Shown here piece after piece: positions 45,001-52,687 of a DNA stretch of 64,000 nt (its first letter is position 1; each line of letters opens with the position of its first letter). A program made the position numbers and the translations under genes. Location: the NCBI RefSeq assembly GCF_037975245.1, contig NC_092566.1:15061001-15125000 (forward strand), in the 5' to 3' direction. The stretch is from Apostichopus japonicus. Taxonomy: Eukaryota > Echinodermata > Holothuroidea > Aspidochirotida > Stichopodidae. The notes under the pieces were generated by a model. That model did not search any database, was not told the origin of the DNA, and saw only the letters and a list, made by a program, of their open reading frames with translations.

Positions 45001-47968
45001 AATAATGTTAGTTAGAATTATACCCAGCATTAACTAACAGCTGAAAACCATTTGTTTTCAAGCATTGAAAAGTAGAGTTTGATTAAATATAAACAGTATT
45101 GGGACAATCTGTCATCAGATACCGCATGTGGCATTATCAAACGATATTCTTTACAAAAAATTCCTTGTTTCATACTAGAATCATATAGCTATCATACTCA
45201 CTAGTTTAAATATATATACTGTACTACTACTGTATATCTATGTAGGCAAATTTACAGTATCTTGCTACACTCATCTATGGCAGCAGATGAATTAACTTAT
45301 GTGAGATTCTTTGCTCAGCTCAAAAGAAAATTCAAGAAATAGTAATGCTTCAAATTTTATGCTGTTAAACAAAAATTGCGAGTCTATAACGTTGAACTGC
45401 ACACCTTTTTCTTCATTTACCCAGAGATTGCTAGTACTGCACATTTGGTTCAAGTTGGCTAGGAAAGACAAAAACTGTCCGAGGATGATCAATAATCGAT
45501 CTACCTTGACAACAGGTTCCAAATATGATAATTAAACAAAAACTGTTCCAGCGTTATTGATTGTAATTTTGTTACCAAGGAAACAATTTTAGGCCTATTC
45601 TTTTGATAACAAAGCACTTTTTTCTTTCTTCCTTATTTCACCACAACAGTGACATTGTCCACGTACAAATCAATATATCACAAAGAGAAGAACTTGAAGT
45701 TATTCTCATAAATTGCATCTGACATTTAAAGGCAACGCAACGAATCAAATCATTCGTACAGCATGGTGAGTCAATGGGATTGTACTTGACAGAATATCAC
45801 CTTGTCAGTTAACACTTGAAACTTATAAATAATGGCTAGAAAGTCAAATAATGGCCGCTTATGCTCCAATTTTAACAAAACATGAATCACTGCAACATAA
45901 CCTTACGGCATGTTACCAACTGAGAAATCTAACCCTCTAAATTGAACGAGCACACTTGAAAGTTTGGAAATAATTCAGAGGGTCAGATCTAACAGATGTG
46001 CAAAGTTCTTTGAATTCTTTTTGCAACTTTTAGCACATGAGTTAAAAGTTAATCTTTAAACACTTGCACACAGTTTACAGATCTATTGATGCATCTTTTT
46101 ATAATTTATTATGTACACAGTATCCAACGAAGGAATGTAAGTGAGACCATAACATACCTCATTGTCTCTGGGGAAAATTTTTGATTTGGCTCTGAATGTA
46201 AAAAGCACTTAGGCTTAGCAAAGGAGATTATCTGCCGGGAAATCTCACGAATGTAAACTTTTAAATCCATAGAATTAGACTAACAATATTTGCGGTGCCA
46301 CAATGGAGATAGTTGATGTTCCTCAGAAAATTACAGTTAGAGTCCTTCCTCTCCCAAAACAAGTACTGTATGTAGAATAAAATGTTCTTTTCCATCAGAA
46401 ATTGTCATTGCACTGCAATTTGCAAAGTGTTCCAAAGTTCTGTGGTTATTTAAAGCATGTCATTTTGTGCAACTATTTTCTAATCTGACATTTCGCTGCA
46501 TAAACTTCAACTAGTAGCTGGCTACTGTACATTCTTGCACACCATATGACTGCATTCCTTAACAGTTTAGACCTAAGATCTTTTTTCAATACATAATAGT
46601 CTAGACTGTACCGAATCTTGCTCACTGCACCACCATGGCAGAGCCAACAGAGCCACACCAGAAACTCTGTTCAGACAATTTTCACAAAATACAGTACACT
46701 GCACTAAATTCATATTGTACTGCTCTTGAAGCACTATGAAGGTGCCAGAATAGCAGCACAAGAAACTCCCTAAAGTCTTGGAATTTTTTCAACATACTTC
46801 AATTCTTGTGTCAATTGTGATTATATATATGTAGATTATAAAAATCTGTGTCTCTCTCAAAATGCTTGTCCAATCAAGTGGCTCAATCATAGCAAACACC
46901 TACAGGTACAACATAGAGCTCTTTGCAGCTGCAAGGTTTTCTAAAAGATACTCCCTCCATGATATCATGTGTAAAAAAGGTTATATGTAAAATCCTCAGT
47001 TCTGGAATCTAAATAAAGTGCTCTTCTGTCAAGGAAAAATGTCTTAAAAGAATCTAACCAGATTTTGATTGATACTGTTAGCTTTGAGGCTAATGTTAGA
47101 TGTAATCACAAAAACCCTATGGGTCCAACAGAAATGGACTTGGCCTACTGTAGACTTAAATGAGGCCCCCTGGCTAGGAACCATCGTTTCACTTCAAAGT
47201 TCTAGGCCTAGGCTAAGTTAGGCCTTGGCTTAATATGTTTGACAGTGAAATAGCAACTCATTTACAAGCTGCTAGATATGCCCAGTCACAGGTGATGCCA
47301 TGAGTTAAGCAATAGGTTTGAGAGGTTTGTTGTTAGTAGCATTAAGCCAATATTCAGTAATACTTGACTAAGAAATTTGAACTGGTACTGGTAGCCCTAT
47401 GGGGCTCCTATGCATTGGCAGTATGGCAGTATGGCAGTGATACAATGCAGTTGCTAGAATAACGTTAGGCCCTGTTAGGCCTAGGTAAGTTAATAGGGTT
47501 TATCGTTAGCCTTGGACTGCTGCCAATGGTTTCCTGTGGGTAAATACCCAGTGTCCACCATCCTAAGAACAAGAATTTGGAGTTATACTTACACCTGATC
47601 CCTCGCATAATTTTCCGACATAAACCTGCCCTTGCGTGGTCTTCTTTCGCCCGGGCTGTTTTAAGGTCCATTGCTTTCATATCCGTTCCCATGTAAACTT
47701 CACTTTCCATGGCAGTTGGTGCATGGTCACCATCTTCATCTTCATCAGAGGAACCATCCTGTTCGTCATAATTATCAGGTTCTTCCGAAGCCATGTCAAA
47801 ACCTTCGTTGTCATTCCATGCCTGACGTGATGCTGAACTAACAGGTCTAGGACTGGGATCTTCATTTGTGATTTTGTCCATCTCCAGTTCATCTTCACGT
47901 GAAAGAACTGTCCCCGAACTCCCCGGTCGGGGAGAAGGACTAACTCTGGAATTACGACTTGATGCCAT
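10575..47968 (-). CDS. PKD2: polycystin-2 (TRPP2) gene, complete coding span, 19 coding exons
   Basis: Polycystin-2 is a TRP-family, Ca2+-permeable cation channel of primary cilia and ER that works alone or with polycystin-1. The joined exons give 1100 codons plus stop. Order in the protein: N-terminal RVSP at residues 8-11 (the RVxP ciliary motif), S1 near 149-164, extracellular TOP domain about 165-385, S2-S6, selectivity filter L569-G570-D571, EF-hand loops 661-672 and 695-706, coiled coil about 782-825, then a tail longer than in human. All 18 junctions are GT-AG and phase-compatible. Exons 1-13 and 15 align in order with remembered human PC2, so identity is very sure. The start is the first ATG of exon 1, followed directly by the RVxP motif. 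Exons 14 and 16-19 rest on splice signals, phase and composition rather than homology. Additional alternative exons in the large 3' introns cannot be excluded. Confidence 0.97.
12376..12414 (-). ncRNA. hammerhead-ribozyme-like motif (retroelement relic)
   Basis: On the minus strand: GCCT, CTGAAGA, A, then a 5-bp stem GATCC-TGCTA-GGATC, then GAAAC, GTC and AGGC. This follows a type I hammerhead: CUGANGA box, stem II, GAAA box, cleavage triplet GUC, and stem I from GCCU pairing with AGGC. Stem III would be only the self-complementary ACGU, as in the minimal hammerheads of Penelope-like elements, which act as dimers. One extra A sits between CUGANGA and stem II, so activity is uncertain. About 60 bp are shared with the copy at 29031. 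Confidence 0.5.
14012..14254 (-). mobile_element. tRNA-derived SINE with (CATA)n tail, copy 1
   Basis: Read on the minus strand it starts GTGGAGTGTTAGCTCAGTGG (A box TAGCTCAGTGG), has a degenerate B box (GAGTTTGAGTCAC), a body of about 170 bp and a (CATA)n tail. It aligns over its full length with the plus-strand copy at 61349. Located in PKD2 intron 18. Confidence 0.85.
15622..15690 (-). CDS. PKD2: PKD2 exon 18 (SRAST repeats)
   Basis: 69 bp, 23 codons (residues 1070-1092), phase 0/0. Acceptor CCCTCACCAG, donor GAT|GTAAGT. It encodes three SRAS-type repeats ([23 protein letters not shown]), echoing exon 14. Strong splice sites and phase support it. Confidence 0.82.
16541..16583. repeat. perfect 14-bp inverted repeat
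   Basis: TAACTACATACACA at 16541-16554 and its reverse complement at 16570-16583, with a 15-nt loop. No function assigned. Confidence 0.8.
17608..18050. repeat. (TA)n microsatellites
   Basis: TA runs at about 17608-17640, 17956-17982 and 17994-18045, the last passing into (CA)n. A further TA/GATA run lies at 18225-18255. Confidence 0.9.
17826..17900 (+). repeat. tRNA-derived SINE head followed by (TA)n
   Basis: A box TAGCCTAGTGG at 17833-17843 and B box GATTCGAATCCC at 17877-17888. A short tail with the duplicated word GATTTTCCAACTAA leads into (TA)n from about 17955. Resembles a tRNA-derived SINE ending in a microsatellite. Confidence 0.65.
19977..20330 (-). CDS. PKD2: PKD2 exon 17 (long Ser/Ala/Arg tail exon)
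   Basis: 354 bp, 118 codons (residues 952-1069), phase 0/0. Acceptor ATGATCAG, donor GCC|GTAAGT. It starts with an acidic patch ([14 protein letters not shown]), then runs into Ser/Ala/Arg-rich low complexity with many SRA, SRT and SPS motifs. GC content is clearly above the surrounding intron, as expected of coding DNA. It resembles no domain I know. It is probably disordered and heavily phosphorylatable. Confidence 0.82.
20331..23738. other. PKD2 intron 16
   Basis: No gene, SINE or MITE recognised. Poly-G near 20396-20410, poly-A near 20465 and poly-C near 22747 only. Confidence 0.4.
23739..23828 (-). CDS. PKD2: PKD2 exon 16 (Ser-rich tail)
   Basis: 90 bp, 30 codons (residues 922-951), phase 0/0. 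Acceptor TTGTTTGTGAAG, donor CAG|GTATAA. It encodes [16 protein letters not shown] followed by [13 protein letters not shown]. No human counterpart is evident. The RxxS-type context suggests phosphorylation sites (inference). Confidence 0.8.
23962..24176. promoter_or_regulatory. cluster of four X-box-like motifs in PKD2 intron 15
   Basis: GTTGCCATGGAAAT at 23962, GTTGCCATGGTTAT at 24034, ATCGCCATGGCAAT at 24090 and GTTGCTATGGGAAT at 24163. Each resembles the RFX X-box (consensus GTTGCCATGGCAAC), and 'AGTCAC' follows the first three at similar distance. This looks like a decayed tandem repeat of roughly 55-75 bp. RFX factors drive ciliary genes, so an enhancer role is possible but not shown. 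Confidence 0.35.
24787..24954 (-). CDS. PKD2: PKD2 exon 15 (conserved tail helix)
   Basis: 168 bp, 56 codons (residues 866-921), phase 0/0. Acceptor ATCTCTCCAG, donor [25 protein letters not shown] matches human QMERLVREELERWESD, so this exon anchors the tail to the family. It continues with an Arg/Ser-rich low-complexity stretch ending SQSRLG. Confidence 0.93.
24955..27460. other. PKD2 intron 14
   Basis: No repeat family or extra exon recognised; a poly-C run near 25226-25239. Confidence 0.4.
27461..27562 (-). CDS. PKD2: PKD2 exon 14 (probable symmetric cassette exon)
   Basis: 102 bp, 34 codons (residues 832-865), phase 0 at both ends. The acceptor is CTCTCTCGAAG after a pyrimidine tract and the donor GAG|GTAGAG is weak. 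It encodes a charged start (EREIKEVYK) and then [16 protein letters not shown]. The case rests on an open frame fitting the flanking phases, its place between two homologous exons, and the SRAST motif shared with exon 18. Reading through the donor hits a stop two codons later (EIV then stop), so an unspliced form would be an alternative end. Inclusion could be regulated. Confidence 0.72.
27563..28544. other. PKD2 intron 13
   Basis: AT-rich, poly-A near 27893 and poly-G near 28207; nothing else recognised. Confidence 0.4.
28545..28692 (-). CDS. PKD2: PKD2 exon 13 (C-terminal coiled coil)
   Basis: 148 bp, residues 782-831. Acceptor CTGTTACAG, donor [29 protein letters not shown] is identical to human over 20 residues and lies in the coiled coil that trimerises PC2 and binds polycystin-1. 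Confidence 0.97.
29031..29068 (+). ncRNA. decayed second copy of the hammerhead-like motif
   Basis: Same element as at 12376 but on the plus strand. The GATCC-TGCTA-GGATC stem, GAAACGTC and the flanking ACTTGTCATTTAGCC and ACTTTTACAC are kept. The CTGAAGA box has become TTAAAGA, which would abolish catalysis. Located in PKD2 intron 12. Confidence 0.5.
29186..29376 (-). CDS. PKD2: PKD2 exon 12 (acidic linker)
   Basis: 191 bp, residues 719-781 plus two bases. Acceptor TCTCTGCAG, donor GT|GTAAGG. It holds a Ser-rich stretch, a CK2-like acidic cluster (SDYDDDE), a Gly/Arg-rich run and VSYEEF. In human the equivalent acidic cluster includes a CK2 site that governs PACS-dependent retrieval. The same role here is inferred from position only. 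Confidence 0.94.
29515..30240. repeat. long AATC/ACAACC low-complexity tandem repeat in intron 11
   Basis: About 720 bp built from AATC, AAATC and ATACAACC words (for example CAATCAAATCAATCAATACA), ending only about 30 bp before exon 11 begins downstream of it on this strand's genomic order. Unit length varies, so it is a degenerate satellite rather than a regular microsatellite. Confidence 0.92.
30273..30390 (-). CDS. PKD2: PKD2 exon 11 (second EF-hand)
   Basis: 118 bp, residues 679-718. Acceptor CTGTCTCACAG, donor [27 protein letters not shown] matches human HTDAEIEAIFTKYDQDGD. The loop D695[11 protein letters not shown]706 is a full Ca2+-binding EF-hand. Confidence 0.97.
31091..31323 (-). 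CDS. PKD2: PKD2 exon 10 (S6 end, first EF-hand)
   Basis: 233 bp, residues 602-678 plus two bases. Acceptor CTCTCCAG, donor [23 protein letters not shown] closes the channel gate. The loop D661[11 protein letters not shown]672 has acidic or polar ligands at positions 1, 3, 5, 9 and 12 and is a canonical EF-hand. Human PC2 has a degenerate, shortened sequence here. Confidence 0.97.
31536..31656 (-). CDS. PKD2: PKD2 exon 9 (pore helix, selectivity filter, S6)
   Basis: 121 bp, residues 561-601. Acceptor TTTCAACCAG, donor [19 protein letters not shown] contains the LGD filter (L569-G570-D571), followed by [12 protein letters not shown] and the S6 helix. The filter is unchanged from human, so Ca2+-permeable nonselective conduction is expected. 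Confidence 0.97.
32193..32374 (-). CDS. PKD2: PKD2 exon 8 (S4-S5 linker, S5)
   Basis: 182 bp, residues 501-560 plus two bases. Acceptor TTTACAG, donor [28 protein letters not shown] and [15 protein letters not shown] match the human S4-S5 linker and S5 nearly residue for residue. Confidence 0.97.
32889..33059 (-). CDS. PKD2: PKD2 exon 7 (S3 end, S4)
   Basis: 171 bp, 57 codons, phase 0 on both sides (residues 444-500). Acceptor CTAAATCAG, donor AAG|GTAATT. It encodes the end of S3, the S3-S4 linker and the voltage-sensor-like S4 ([15 protein letters not shown]). The S3-S4 linker diverges from human more than the rest. Confidence 0.95.
33681..33909 (-). CDS. PKD2: PKD2 exon 6 (end of TOP, S2, start of S3)
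   Basis: 229 bp, residues 367-443. The acceptor is the less usual AAG (TTTCAAG); donor GCT|GTGAGT, phase 0. It encodes [11 protein letters not shown], the S2 helix ([20 protein letters not shown]) and the start of S3 ([10 protein letters not shown]). Confidence 0.96.
34656..34880 (-). CDS. PKD2: PKD2 exon 5 (TOP domain)
   Basis: 225 bp, residues 292-367 across both phases. Acceptor TTCTCTTCAG, donor CG|GTAAGT. Motifs [20 protein letters not shown] and [20 protein letters not shown] reproduce the most conserved stretch of the polycystin domain. Confidence 0.97.
35112..35269. mobile_element. short hAT-type MITE (158 bp) in intron 4
   Basis: Flanked by a perfect 8-bp duplication GTCCAAGA (35104-35111 and 35270-35277). 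The right end GCATATGCCACTG and left end CATTGACAAGCAC are imperfect inverted repeats. The body holds a 46-bp-spaced direct repeat (GGGGTATATGAAGCAGCCTC). Non-autonomous. Confidence 0.75.
35481..35734 (-). CDS. PKD2: PKD2 exon 4 (TOP domain)
   Basis: 254 bp, residues 208-291 plus two bases. Acceptor CCACCTACAG, donor GC|GTAAGT. It contains LLDGLYW-like [25 protein letters not shown] and the NGTA sequon, all at the positions found in human PC2. This is the core of the extracellular polycystin/TOP domain that packs the tetramer. Sequons NVT, NES and NGT are visible. Confidence 0.97.
36070..36160 (-). repeat. tRNA-derived SINE head, minus strand
   Basis: On the minus strand, A box TGGCAGAGTGG (36142-36152) and B box GGTTCGATACC (36084-36094) match the consensus exactly. 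Downstream sequence to about 35860, ending near TAATAATAATAAT, is probably the SINE body and tail. Confidence 0.65.
38140..38333. repeat. 28-bp tandem repeat, seven copies, intron 3
   Basis: Unit starts GAGCACGTTCCAAATGTTGC and ends CGGTTATG, 28 bp with few differences between the seven copies. A diverged eighth copy may precede it at 38109. Since 28 is not a multiple of 3, all frames stay open by chance. No spacers. Confidence 0.92.
38554..38684 (-). CDS. PKD2: PKD2 exon 3 (S1-TOP junction)
   Basis: 131 bp, residues 164-207. Acceptor CTCCTCCTCCAG, donor AGG|GTGAGT, ending in phase 0. It holds [17 protein letters not shown], which matches human SNVYYYTRMMSQLFLD. NST is a potential N-glycosylation site at the luminal face. 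Confidence 0.96.
38685..41189. other. PKD2 intron 2
   Basis: Apart from the 46-bp inverted repeat and a (CA)n run near 40925, nothing recognised on either strand. Confidence 0.4.
39757..39881. repeat. perfect 46-bp inverted repeat, intron 2
   Basis: Left arm 39757-39802 and right arm 39836-39881 are exact reverse complements with a 33-bp spacer. The arms contain GAATGGTTTCCATTC and TGCAATAGTGCA, themselves locally palindromic. As RNA it would form a long perfect hairpin. Confidence 0.95.
41190..41303 (-). CDS. PKD2: PKD2 exon 2 (start of S1)
   Basis: 114 bp, residues 126-163. Acceptor CCGCAG after a pyrimidine tract; donor A|GTAAGT. It encodes the basic pre-S1 linker (LWRTRQ) and the hydrophobic S1 helix ([15 protein letters not shown]), matching human RELVTYLLFLIVLCI closely. 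Confidence 0.96.
41709..42245. repeat. three tandem copies of an about 205-bp unit, intron 1
   Basis: The landmark TAGTCCCCTAGCTCATTGGC occurs near 41719, 41922 and 42135, and each copy ends with a GAGAGGGAGGAAG run. Copies two and three are closer to each other than to the first. Confidence 0.85.
42246..47592. other. remainder of PKD2 intron 1
   Basis: AT-rich, with many CTGTAC/GTACAGT words. No gene, SINE or MITE terminus was recognised on either strand. Confidence 0.35.
47593..47968 (-). CDS. PKD2: PKD2 exon 1 (N-terminal cytoplasmic region)
   Basis: Encodes residues 1-125 plus one base. It begins [13 protein letters not shown], so R8-V9-S10-P11 matches the RVxP ciliary-targeting motif that human PC2 carries at residues 6-9. 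The rest is Ser/Pro-rich and then acidic (a run of D/E near the middle), as expected for the disordered N-terminus. The donor is T|GTAAGT, phase 1. Intron 1 is 6.3 kb. Confidence 0.93.
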
Positions 47969-49551
47969 TAGGCTATTTTAGCCTGTCCTAGACGACAATA
48001 ACTTATCCTAATGCGATCTTGAAATTCCCTGTGATTACTGCATGTGTAAAATGGGTAAAGACGGCATCATTTGCGATAAGCATCCCAGCAAGTCTTGGTC
48101 ACATTTCAATCCTGTGTTCACCCGAAACAGTTACTTTCACTTCTATTCACGTACGCTATTCGTAGCCTAACGTTAGGTTCTACAAGCGAGCGCTCTTACA
48201 ACAAAGTTGTACAAGTAATTCGATAATAAGAAAACTGTGTAGCGAAGCAGTGACGTCACTACACTTTTCAATATTTGGGAGAATTTGATTGGTGATCAAC
48301 CGTTTCTTTCTTGAGGGGAAAGTTATCGACAAACACTGCCGTAAAATTAAGTTTTTATTTGGTCTTGGAAATGAGCCTCGGCTAGGTTTCTTGCATCGAT
48401 ATTCCACTTTATCGATTATGACAGTTATAAAGTTATTACTTTGCTAGTTCCTACAAGGCTGTAAGCACTCATTGCGTCAGTCAGGATATAATTAGACAAT
48501 ATTTATTCAATGGTCGATGCGAGCGCTTTTCGCAACTCGGTAATTGCGCAGAGCAGGGTTACATCATCAGCCTATATGTAATCAGTATTATGTATCCCTT
48601 AAAGGTGCCCCCTTCCCATGCCATTCCTCTGCTCGGTTACTCTAAGAAACGACAAAACGTACTGTAGGCCTCTTAGATGTGAACTGTCATGTCTGAAGGC
48701 TTTTTCTGGCTGTATCGGAAATAAGTGCGAGTACAATTTGATAGTTGTGCAATGGATATTTTTAGAGAGGATAAAGTGACAAACCGAATGCTCTGCGCCA
48801 CAGTACTACTTTTACAAACTCAAATTTGGCTGCATAATATCATTTCATCGAGGCCTACACAGTAATGGTTGGTCACGTGAGGCTGAACACTTTCAACCTA
48901 CCTCCATCTTCCTTGCAATATAGTCTTCTCTCCCCACCCCCCCCCCCCCTCCGCCCCCTTCTCTCGCACTCTCTTTGCTTAATTTCACGAGGAATAGTTG
49001 CCAGAAGTACTCTCGAAAAGGATGCAATCGAGAGGGAACAATAATGTTTAATGCAAAGGAACGGTGACCCTAAATTTTACACTTGGTCATGTGCTTTTAA
49101 AGCAGTTTTTCATTCAGTCAAATTTGAATATTTGTTTCCCCACACTATCCGCAACATTGTAGCTCATTATTTTAGAGTTCATTTTCAAAACAATGAAATA
49201 AAACTGACTTAAACAATGAATATCTACAGTTTGCTTTTGCATATGATTACTACTAAATATGTTAACGTGCCTGAGTGACGAAATGTTAAGAGTCAAATTC
49301 ATAAATTGTGACCATGGCAGCATTATAGTATTGATATGTATTTATATATATTGATAAGTGCTAGATATAGTGCAAATACCTGAATATTGTAATGTTAGTC
49401 CATTGTTTTATTGATTAATATGACTTTAATAAAACAAAGCAAATATGTTCTTTTATAAGACACGTTTCAGCACAGTTTCAGCCCATTTAGTCCTTGGCAC
49501 ATTTTGAATGTATAGTAAAACATATTAACTCGCATGTTTTCCATACTAAGT
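47969..49551 (-). other. PKD2 5' UTR, promoter region and flank
   Basis: No second gene is visible. The segment next to exon 1 is the expected 5' UTR and promoter and carries the CRE palindrome. From about 48900 there are poly-C tracts and AT-rich spacer. I cannot place the transcription start. Confidence 0.4.
48251..48258. promoter_or_regulatory. CRE palindrome upstream of PKD2
   Basis: TGACGTCA, a perfect cAMP-response-element palindrome, lies about 285 bp upstream of the PKD2 start codon, where a proximal promoter would be. No TATA box was recognised. CREB/ATF binding is inference from the motif only. Confidence 0.4.
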
Positions 49552-49632
49552 CAGGGGCGTATCCAGGGGGGGGGCGCAACAGGCGCGCGCCCCCCCTATT
49601 GGCCCGTCACCAAAAAAAAAAAAAGTTTAGCC

Positions 49633-49666
<34 letters not shown>

Positions 49667-50903
49667 GACGACCTTTATGTGAGATGTCGGTGATCGCTCA
49701 CCCCCCCCCCCTCCCGTATGCTTTATTTTTTGTTTGCCGAAAAAAGGTTCTGGCGAAGTTCGGCGGCATAATAGTTTTAGAAACATAGATGGTAATTGTG
49801 TTTGTATTATCACTATAAACACTAAATGACATGTCAGCCATACTAAATTGTGCATTTTGTGTCCATATTTACTGGAAATGTTGCTTATTATTAAGGTCGA
49901 AAAATGGATCACATATGGCCATGGGCGGCGATCCTGGGTGGAGGGGGGATATATCCCCCATGAAAATGGGTGGACGGGATGTAATGCACCATATCCCCCC
50001 CCCCCCACCAAATGCCAGGGATAAGAATATTTTCATGCCTACATTTATGCATCTTCGTTAATGTACGGCTCTTTTTTAGCTTCATTTCTCGCCTACCATA
50101 AACGCAGTGCGATCTTTTCAAATAAAGCGTCTTTATAAAGCAAGAATAGTTGACTGTAGGCTTCATTGGCCCTATAACAACAAAATGTATTATTGCGCCC
50201 ACGGTATTGATATAGTACATATATGCACCCTCATAGTATTCATATAGGCCCTATAGTAGGCCTACACACGTACATGTTCCCTCGAACAGCTGAGAATCTC
50301 ATGTTACCAGGGTAATGCTTAATACACGTTTCACCTGGATGCCCTAGCAATCGGTACCTAGGAATGTAACTATGTGTAATTGTGTATTGCATGTGTATAG
50401 GCCTATAATAGCCTGCATGAGGCCATTTTCTTCATCGAATAATATAAAAGAGCTCTCGAACATTCTAACGTTGCGCCTGAAACAAGATTGACAGGGGCAA
50501 TTTTCCCAAAATAACACCCGAAATTAAAAAAAAAAGTATTTTGGATCCTGATTATGAGATATTTCGGACATGACATCCCTATTTTAAAGTTGGGTATATG
50601 CCGCTTGGAAACCTCGGGAAGTGCCGTTTCCGGCCATCTAGAGGGTTTGTTAATCCCCAAATTTTCTTGTACGCTTCGCGCCAACTCATGGTGGCGCTAC
50701 GCTTAGATAGTCAACAAGGTCATATCCCCCCCCCCCCCCCACTCGGAAGTACGGATCGCCGCCCATGCATTTGACACCATTTTGCATTTCAGCCCTTCTT
50801 TGAAAGCAAAAATTGTACACCCCTCCCCTTAAACCCATCCCCCAGGACGGCGATCATTCATGCCTGGCGCCCCCCCTATTGGAAAATCCTGGATACGCCC
50901 CTG
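49552..50903. mobile_element. non-autonomous DNA transposon with CAGGGGCGTATCCAGG termini (host of a nested element)
   Basis: Inverted termini CAGGGGCGTATCCAGG and CCTGGATACGCCCCTG (16 bp, perfect). The 6-bp sequence CTAAGT flanks both ends (49546-49551, 50904-50909). Subterminal GCGCCCCCCCTATTGG is also inverted. Removing the nested element leaves about 504 bp with no ORF. The CAGGGG start is hAT-like, but the duplication seen is 6 bp, so the superfamily is uncertain. Confidence 0.85.
49920..50767. mobile_element. nested hAT-like MITE (848 bp)
   Basis: Inserted inside the preceding element. Inverted termini CATGGGCGGCGATCC and GGATCGCCGCCCATG (15 bp, perfect); flanks CATATGGC (49912-49919) and CATTTGAC (50768-50775) agree at 6 of 8 positions. 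The section about 50605-50710 is homologous to the right part of the MITE at 7164. Confidence 0.8.
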
Positions 50904-51232
50904 CTAAGTTTTGTGCTGTTTCTGAGGAACGTACCTATACTCTTTGTGTGTCATCATAAACCGCGAAGCAGTCCAGGGACTTCAACTGGTGAGCCTCAGA
51001 TATGGAACGCGAAAATCCGTAAACAACGTCCTGATTTGTAGCAACAATCATTGTAACAGTGATAGATAAAAACGGTCATTTCTCAAGAAGTGACCATGAA
51101 AGCGGTACAGAACTATTATAACTTGAATTACACATGACAGTGACATATAATGATCTATATGCAACATACCGAAATTAGATTTTATGTCTTAAGCTTCATA
51201 TTTATAGTATACATGCTATAGCTCATTAACAT

Positions 51233-51727
51233 CAGGGTCGAATCCAGGATTTTATCCCAAAAAAACGTAACGGTGTGGCTCTGAGGCACTATGGGGGTAA
51301 GGGTCTTCCACAGAAAATAATAAGACAAATTTTAGATCTGAAATGGTGCAATCCCAGGCTGAGGCATGTAGCTACGAAAATTGGATTTTAAGTATACGGC
51401 ATCTTAATTTGAAGTAGGCCAATACTAGCTCCTTGATCTCATCGGTGGCGGCGGACCAAGGATTTAAAAAGAAAAGCTTTGTGTCCCCCTTGTAAGGGAT
51501 TTGGGGGTCCTCTCACCCTCCATCCCCCACTCCCCCCCCCACCTCGAAAGTTAAGATATGACTTGAAATGTTGCATTTTGGGCCAAGTTTAGGCTATAAA
51601 TTAGATCTCCAATTAAGTCTAAATCGCCAGGTATTGTTAGTAACCCCTTTCGGGTTGGTGGGTTTGAAAAGGTGGAATTCACACCTCATCCCGACCACCC
51701 CTTTTCTTAGCACTGGATCCGCGCCGG
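51233..51727. mobile_element. possible decayed MITE
   Basis: CAGGGTCGAATCCAG at the left and CTGGATCCGCGCCGG at the right are imperfect inverted repeats. No target-site duplication was found and there is no ORF. Confidence 0.35.
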
Positions 51728-52112
51728 AACCTTGGCTTGCATGTTGACAAAACTCTACACAGGAACTTGTCGGTCAAAAATCAATATCATCAAATTTATT
51801 CTTAGTATATACATCTGTTGGTTTGGCCAAATTGTTGAGCAAACTCAGAAAGTTGCTTTAAAGAAAGAGACAAGTTTAACCTAATTACTCATAGGAAGGA
51901 ACAGATGTACAACTGCAGTCTATATCACCATGGCAACTGGGTATAATGATTGACATGTCGTGTAATGAAATTACGAAAATACTGAAAACAACAGAACAAA
52001 GTTGTATTTATCACGGTCTTGACTCACTTCGTGTTTCCATTTAACATGCTCTATATAGTTACAACGTTACATGTTATATAAATAAACTGTGTATGCCTGG
52101 CAGCCTGCAGGG

Positions 52113-52687
52113 CAGGGGCGGACTGGGTCTTAAAACCGGCCCGGGCATTTTACACCTAGACCGGCCCATTATTCATTGATATGCTACTTACATAGTGATC
52201 GGCGTCCTGGGGGAGGGGTCTAAGGGGAGGAGGTGTCCTCTCGCCATTGAGATTTTTTTGAAGTTAAGGAATGCCTATAGATGCAAACTGGTGCTATATT
52301 TCTCAATTTTGAAGGTTACAATAATCCTTGCAACACTTGATTAAACTGAGGAAAGTTAAAAACGTAAACAAAAATATGTTTTAGACTGGATTTTATTTAG
52401 TTTATCAAGCATTTTGTAACAACATGCTTGAAAAAAATGAAAAAAAAAACCTAAATAAAATCCATTAGCACGAACCGGTTGCCAATAGCACGTTCTTTTG
52501 TTACGAACTAACAGACTATAACTAACCTTGTGATTTCATGAGCTGATTCCCACAGTTAAAAATATATTTCTACACAGCCCGTCTGTATTCTAACTACTGT
52601 GAAAATGGGCTGTAATTTTACCAGGCTCCCCAGCCCAACCGGGTCACCGGGCATTGTCTAAATGCCCGTGTGGCCAGTCCGCCACTG
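52113..52687. mobile_element. hAT-type MITE (575 bp)
   Basis: Inverted termini CAGGGGCGGACTGG and CCAGTCCGCCACTG. Subterminal CGGCCCGGGCATT and AATGCCCG are also inverted. The 8-bp flanks CTGCAGGG and CTGCATGC agree at 6 positions. No transposase. Confidence 0.8.
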
